Part shown: positions 62,489 to 64,000 of the stretch, piece by piece
How the letters are laid out: each line of letters opens with the position of its first letter
How positions within the stretch are numbered: the first letter of the stretch is position 1
Source of the DNA: Verticiella alkaliphila
GTDB taxonomy: Bacteria; Pseudomonadota; Gammaproteobacteria; Burkholderiales; Burkholderiaceae_B
Reading direction: 5' to 3'
DNA length: 64,000 nt
Assembly: GCF_018904615.1 (NCBI RefSeq)
Contig: NZ_JADCNH010000014.1
Span: 1-64,000 of the forward strand
The notes under the pieces: model-generated
What the model was told of the DNA's origin: nothing
The model's input: the letters and a program-made list of their open reading frames with translations, nothing else
Databases searched by the model: none
Program-made: the position numbers and the translations under genes

Positions 62489-64000
62489 TCAATCCAGCGA
62501 CGCTTCGCGATTGGCGTCGGCCGGCGTGAGCAGCAGGTACAGCGCAGGCACCACGAACAAGGCCAGCACCGTGGCCGAGATGAGGCCGAAGATGATGACG
62601 AGCGTCAGTGGCCGGTAGACGTCGTTGCTGATCGCGAGCGGAATCAGGCCGATGATGGTCGTGGCCGCCGTCGTGAGCAGCGGGCGCAGCCGGCGCGCGG
62701 AGCCGGCCGCGGCAGCTTCCGGCACGCTCATGTCCTCCTTCAGGAAGCTGTTCATGGTGTCGACCATGATGATGCCGTTGTTCACCGCGATCCCGATCAG
62801 CGAGACCAGTCCGATCATCGCGAAGAACGAGAACGAGATGCCGAAGGCCCAGAAACCCAGGGCCGCGCCGATGATGGCGAGCGGCATGGTCGCGAAGATG
62901 ATGAAGGCCTGTCGAAAGCTGCTGAAGACGATGACCATCACGCCCACGACCAGCACGATCGCGATCACCAGCGCGATCCCGGCCGACCCGAAGGTCTCGG
63001 CCGTGTCCGCCGATTCGCCGCCGACGTTGATGCGGTAGCCAGCGGGCCAGTCCGCCTGCATGGCCTGCAGGCGTGGCATGACGTCCGCCATGATCTCCGA
63101 CACCGTGCGCCCCTGATTCTTGGCCATCACCGTGAGCGCGCGCTCACCGTTGACGTGCGAGATCGCGATGGCTGCCTCGGACTGCACCGGCCGCACGAGC
63201 TGCGCCATGTCGATCGAGCCGCCCTCGGGCAGGAACGCGCGGATCTGCGAGAGCTCGTCCACGTTGCGCGGACCGCCTGCTTCGCCCGGCCGGCTGGGCC
63301 ACTCGGTGCCCAGGCGGATGTCGATGTTGTCCGTGTCGTCGGCGGTGATGAAGGTGCCAATCTCGTCCGAGCTGAACGCGATGCGGATCTGCGAGGCCAG
63401 TTCCTCCTGACTCAGGCCGAAGAAGCTCGCGGCTTCGCGATCGGGCCTCAGGGCAATCTGTGGCTTGAGCGCGCCCACGTTGTCCCGCACGTCCACGACC
63501 CCGGACGTGGCGCTCAGTTCGGCCTGCACCTGCTGCGACAGCGACTGCAGCATGTCCATGTCGCTGCCCACCAACTCGAGCTCAATCGGGTCGCCCGGCG
63601 TGGGCGCACCGGATTCAGGCACGACGAGCAGATCCGCCCCGGCGACATGGGCGGCAAGATAGTCCGCAAGTTCGCTGCGCAGTTGCTCGGCGATGATGAA
63701 GGAATCCGCGTCGCGCTCGACACGCGGGCGGAAGATCGCCGAGAAGCCGATGAAGTTCTCTGCCTCGTTCGGTTGCAGGGCCGAGGACATGGAGCCGCCC
63801 GCGAACGGGCTCTTGCGCCCGACGAGCTTCACGACATTCTGGAAGTAGGGCTTGTCCTTGAGCAGGGCCCCCACCTGATCCGCCACCTGCTGCGAGCCGT
63901 CCAGGGTCACGGTGGGCGGCAGCTCGATGTTGATGCCCAGGCGCTCGCCATCCGAGGGCGGGAAGAGCTCGATCCGGGTCTGCGTGAAGGCAAAGAGTGA
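62489..64000 (-). CDS. RND efflux pump inner-membrane protein (C-terminal half; cut by window edge)
   Basis: The last 503 residues of an RND-family proton antiporter (AcrB/MexF type); the N-terminal half lies beyond the right edge. It has a periplasmic portion (residues to about 300, including VNGERALTVMAKNQGRTVSE) and membrane helices with GIAVNNGIIMVDTMN and RRLRPLLTTAATTIIGLIPLA, the segments typical of the second half. It probably exports hydrophobic compounds with a membrane fusion protein and outer-membrane channel encoded nearby. The protein ends NREASLD. Confidence 0.9.
   Translation of the reverse strand, partial: SLFAFTQTRIELFPPSDGERLGINIELPPTVTLDGSQQVADQVGALLKDKPYFQNVVKLVGRKSPFAGGSMSSALQPNEAENFIGFSAIFRPRVERDADSFIIAEQLRSELADYLAAHVAGADLLVVPESGAPTPGDPIELELVGSDMDMLQSLSQQVQAELSATSGVVDVRDNVGALKPQIALRPDREAASFFGLSQEELASQIRIAFSSDEIGTFITADDTDNIDIRLGTEWPSRPGEAGGPRNVDELSQIRAFLPEGGSIDMAQLVRPVQSEAAIAISHVNGERALTVMAKNQGRTVSEIMADVMPRLQAMQADWPAGYRINVGGESADTAETFGSAGIALVIAIVLVVGVMVIVFSSFRQAFIIFATMPLAIIGAALGFWAFGISFSFFAMIGLVSLIGIAVNNGIIMVDTMNSFLKEDMSVPEAAAAGSARRLRPLLTTAATTIIGLIPLAISNDVYRPLTLVIIFGLISATVLALFVVPALYLLLTPADANREASLD

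Overview
The window looks like a chromosomal segment of a high-GC betaproteobacterium in the order Burkholderiales, most likely an Alcaligenaceae relative of Bordetella or Achromobacter. The evidence is the gene content and order: two tripartite tricarboxylate (Tct/Bug-type) transporter loci, 6S RNA directly downstream of zapA, the phoR-phoB / DUF971-ubiE-Tim44 order, ubiJ-ubiB, and a TPP riboswitch ahead of thiC. It is dense core and metabolic genome. I saw no tRNA, rRNA, insertion sequence, prophage or CRISPR array.

Layout. 1-7.9 kb is a minus-strand cluster: an XRE-cupin regulator, a polar amino-acid ABC transporter (ATPase, two permeases, binding protein), a class IV aminotransferase homologue, an enolase-superfamily protein, an ornithine-cyclodeaminase-family protein, and the start of an acyl-CoA dehydrogenase cut by the window edge. 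8-13.6 kb holds engB, hemB, a hydroxypyruvate-isomerase-like gene, an ATP-grasp gene and ilvD. 13.8-19.1 kb is a co-directional tctD-tctE-tctC-tctB-tctA block. 19.3-27 kb carries fumC, an ABC exporter, a DHA2 drug-type permease with a small LuxR-type regulator beside it, msrA, a cytochrome c and lgt. 26.5-30.2 kb is a probable lysine/2-aminoadipate catabolic pair with a divergent LysR gene. 30.2-35 kb has a SIMPL protein, TauE, 6S RNA, zapA and a second tctBA without a binding protein. 35-43 kb has a gamma-glutamyltransferase, a 3-hydroxyisobutyrate-type dehydrogenase, small genes, thiC, thiG and apaH. 43-51.6 kb has phoR, phoB, ubiE, a Tim44-domain protein, a diguanylate cyclase, ubiJ and ubiB. 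51.7-64 kb has serA, leuA, an AraC regulator, small redox and HIT proteins, ilvA, lnt, corC, tcdA and the C-terminal half of an RND pump cut by the edge.

No gene-free stretch is longer than about 300 bases. The largest gaps hold regulatory structure: 38988-39287 (TPP riboswitch), 32699-32973 and 16867-16980 (paired CTTTC repeats), 54751-55022 (perfect stem-loop), 34951-35232 (weak terminator) and 19106-19357 (hairpin in the fumC leader).

Two points matter most to a reader. Six genes (ATP-grasp, ilvD, ABC exporter, cytochrome c, hydroxyisobutyrate-type dehydrogenase, Tim44) each lack exactly one base, which looks more like systematic sequencing or assembly error than gene decay. The first operon combines a transporter with two enzyme homologues that lack hallmark catalytic residues of their families. 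It is the best candidate here for unusual biochemistry.
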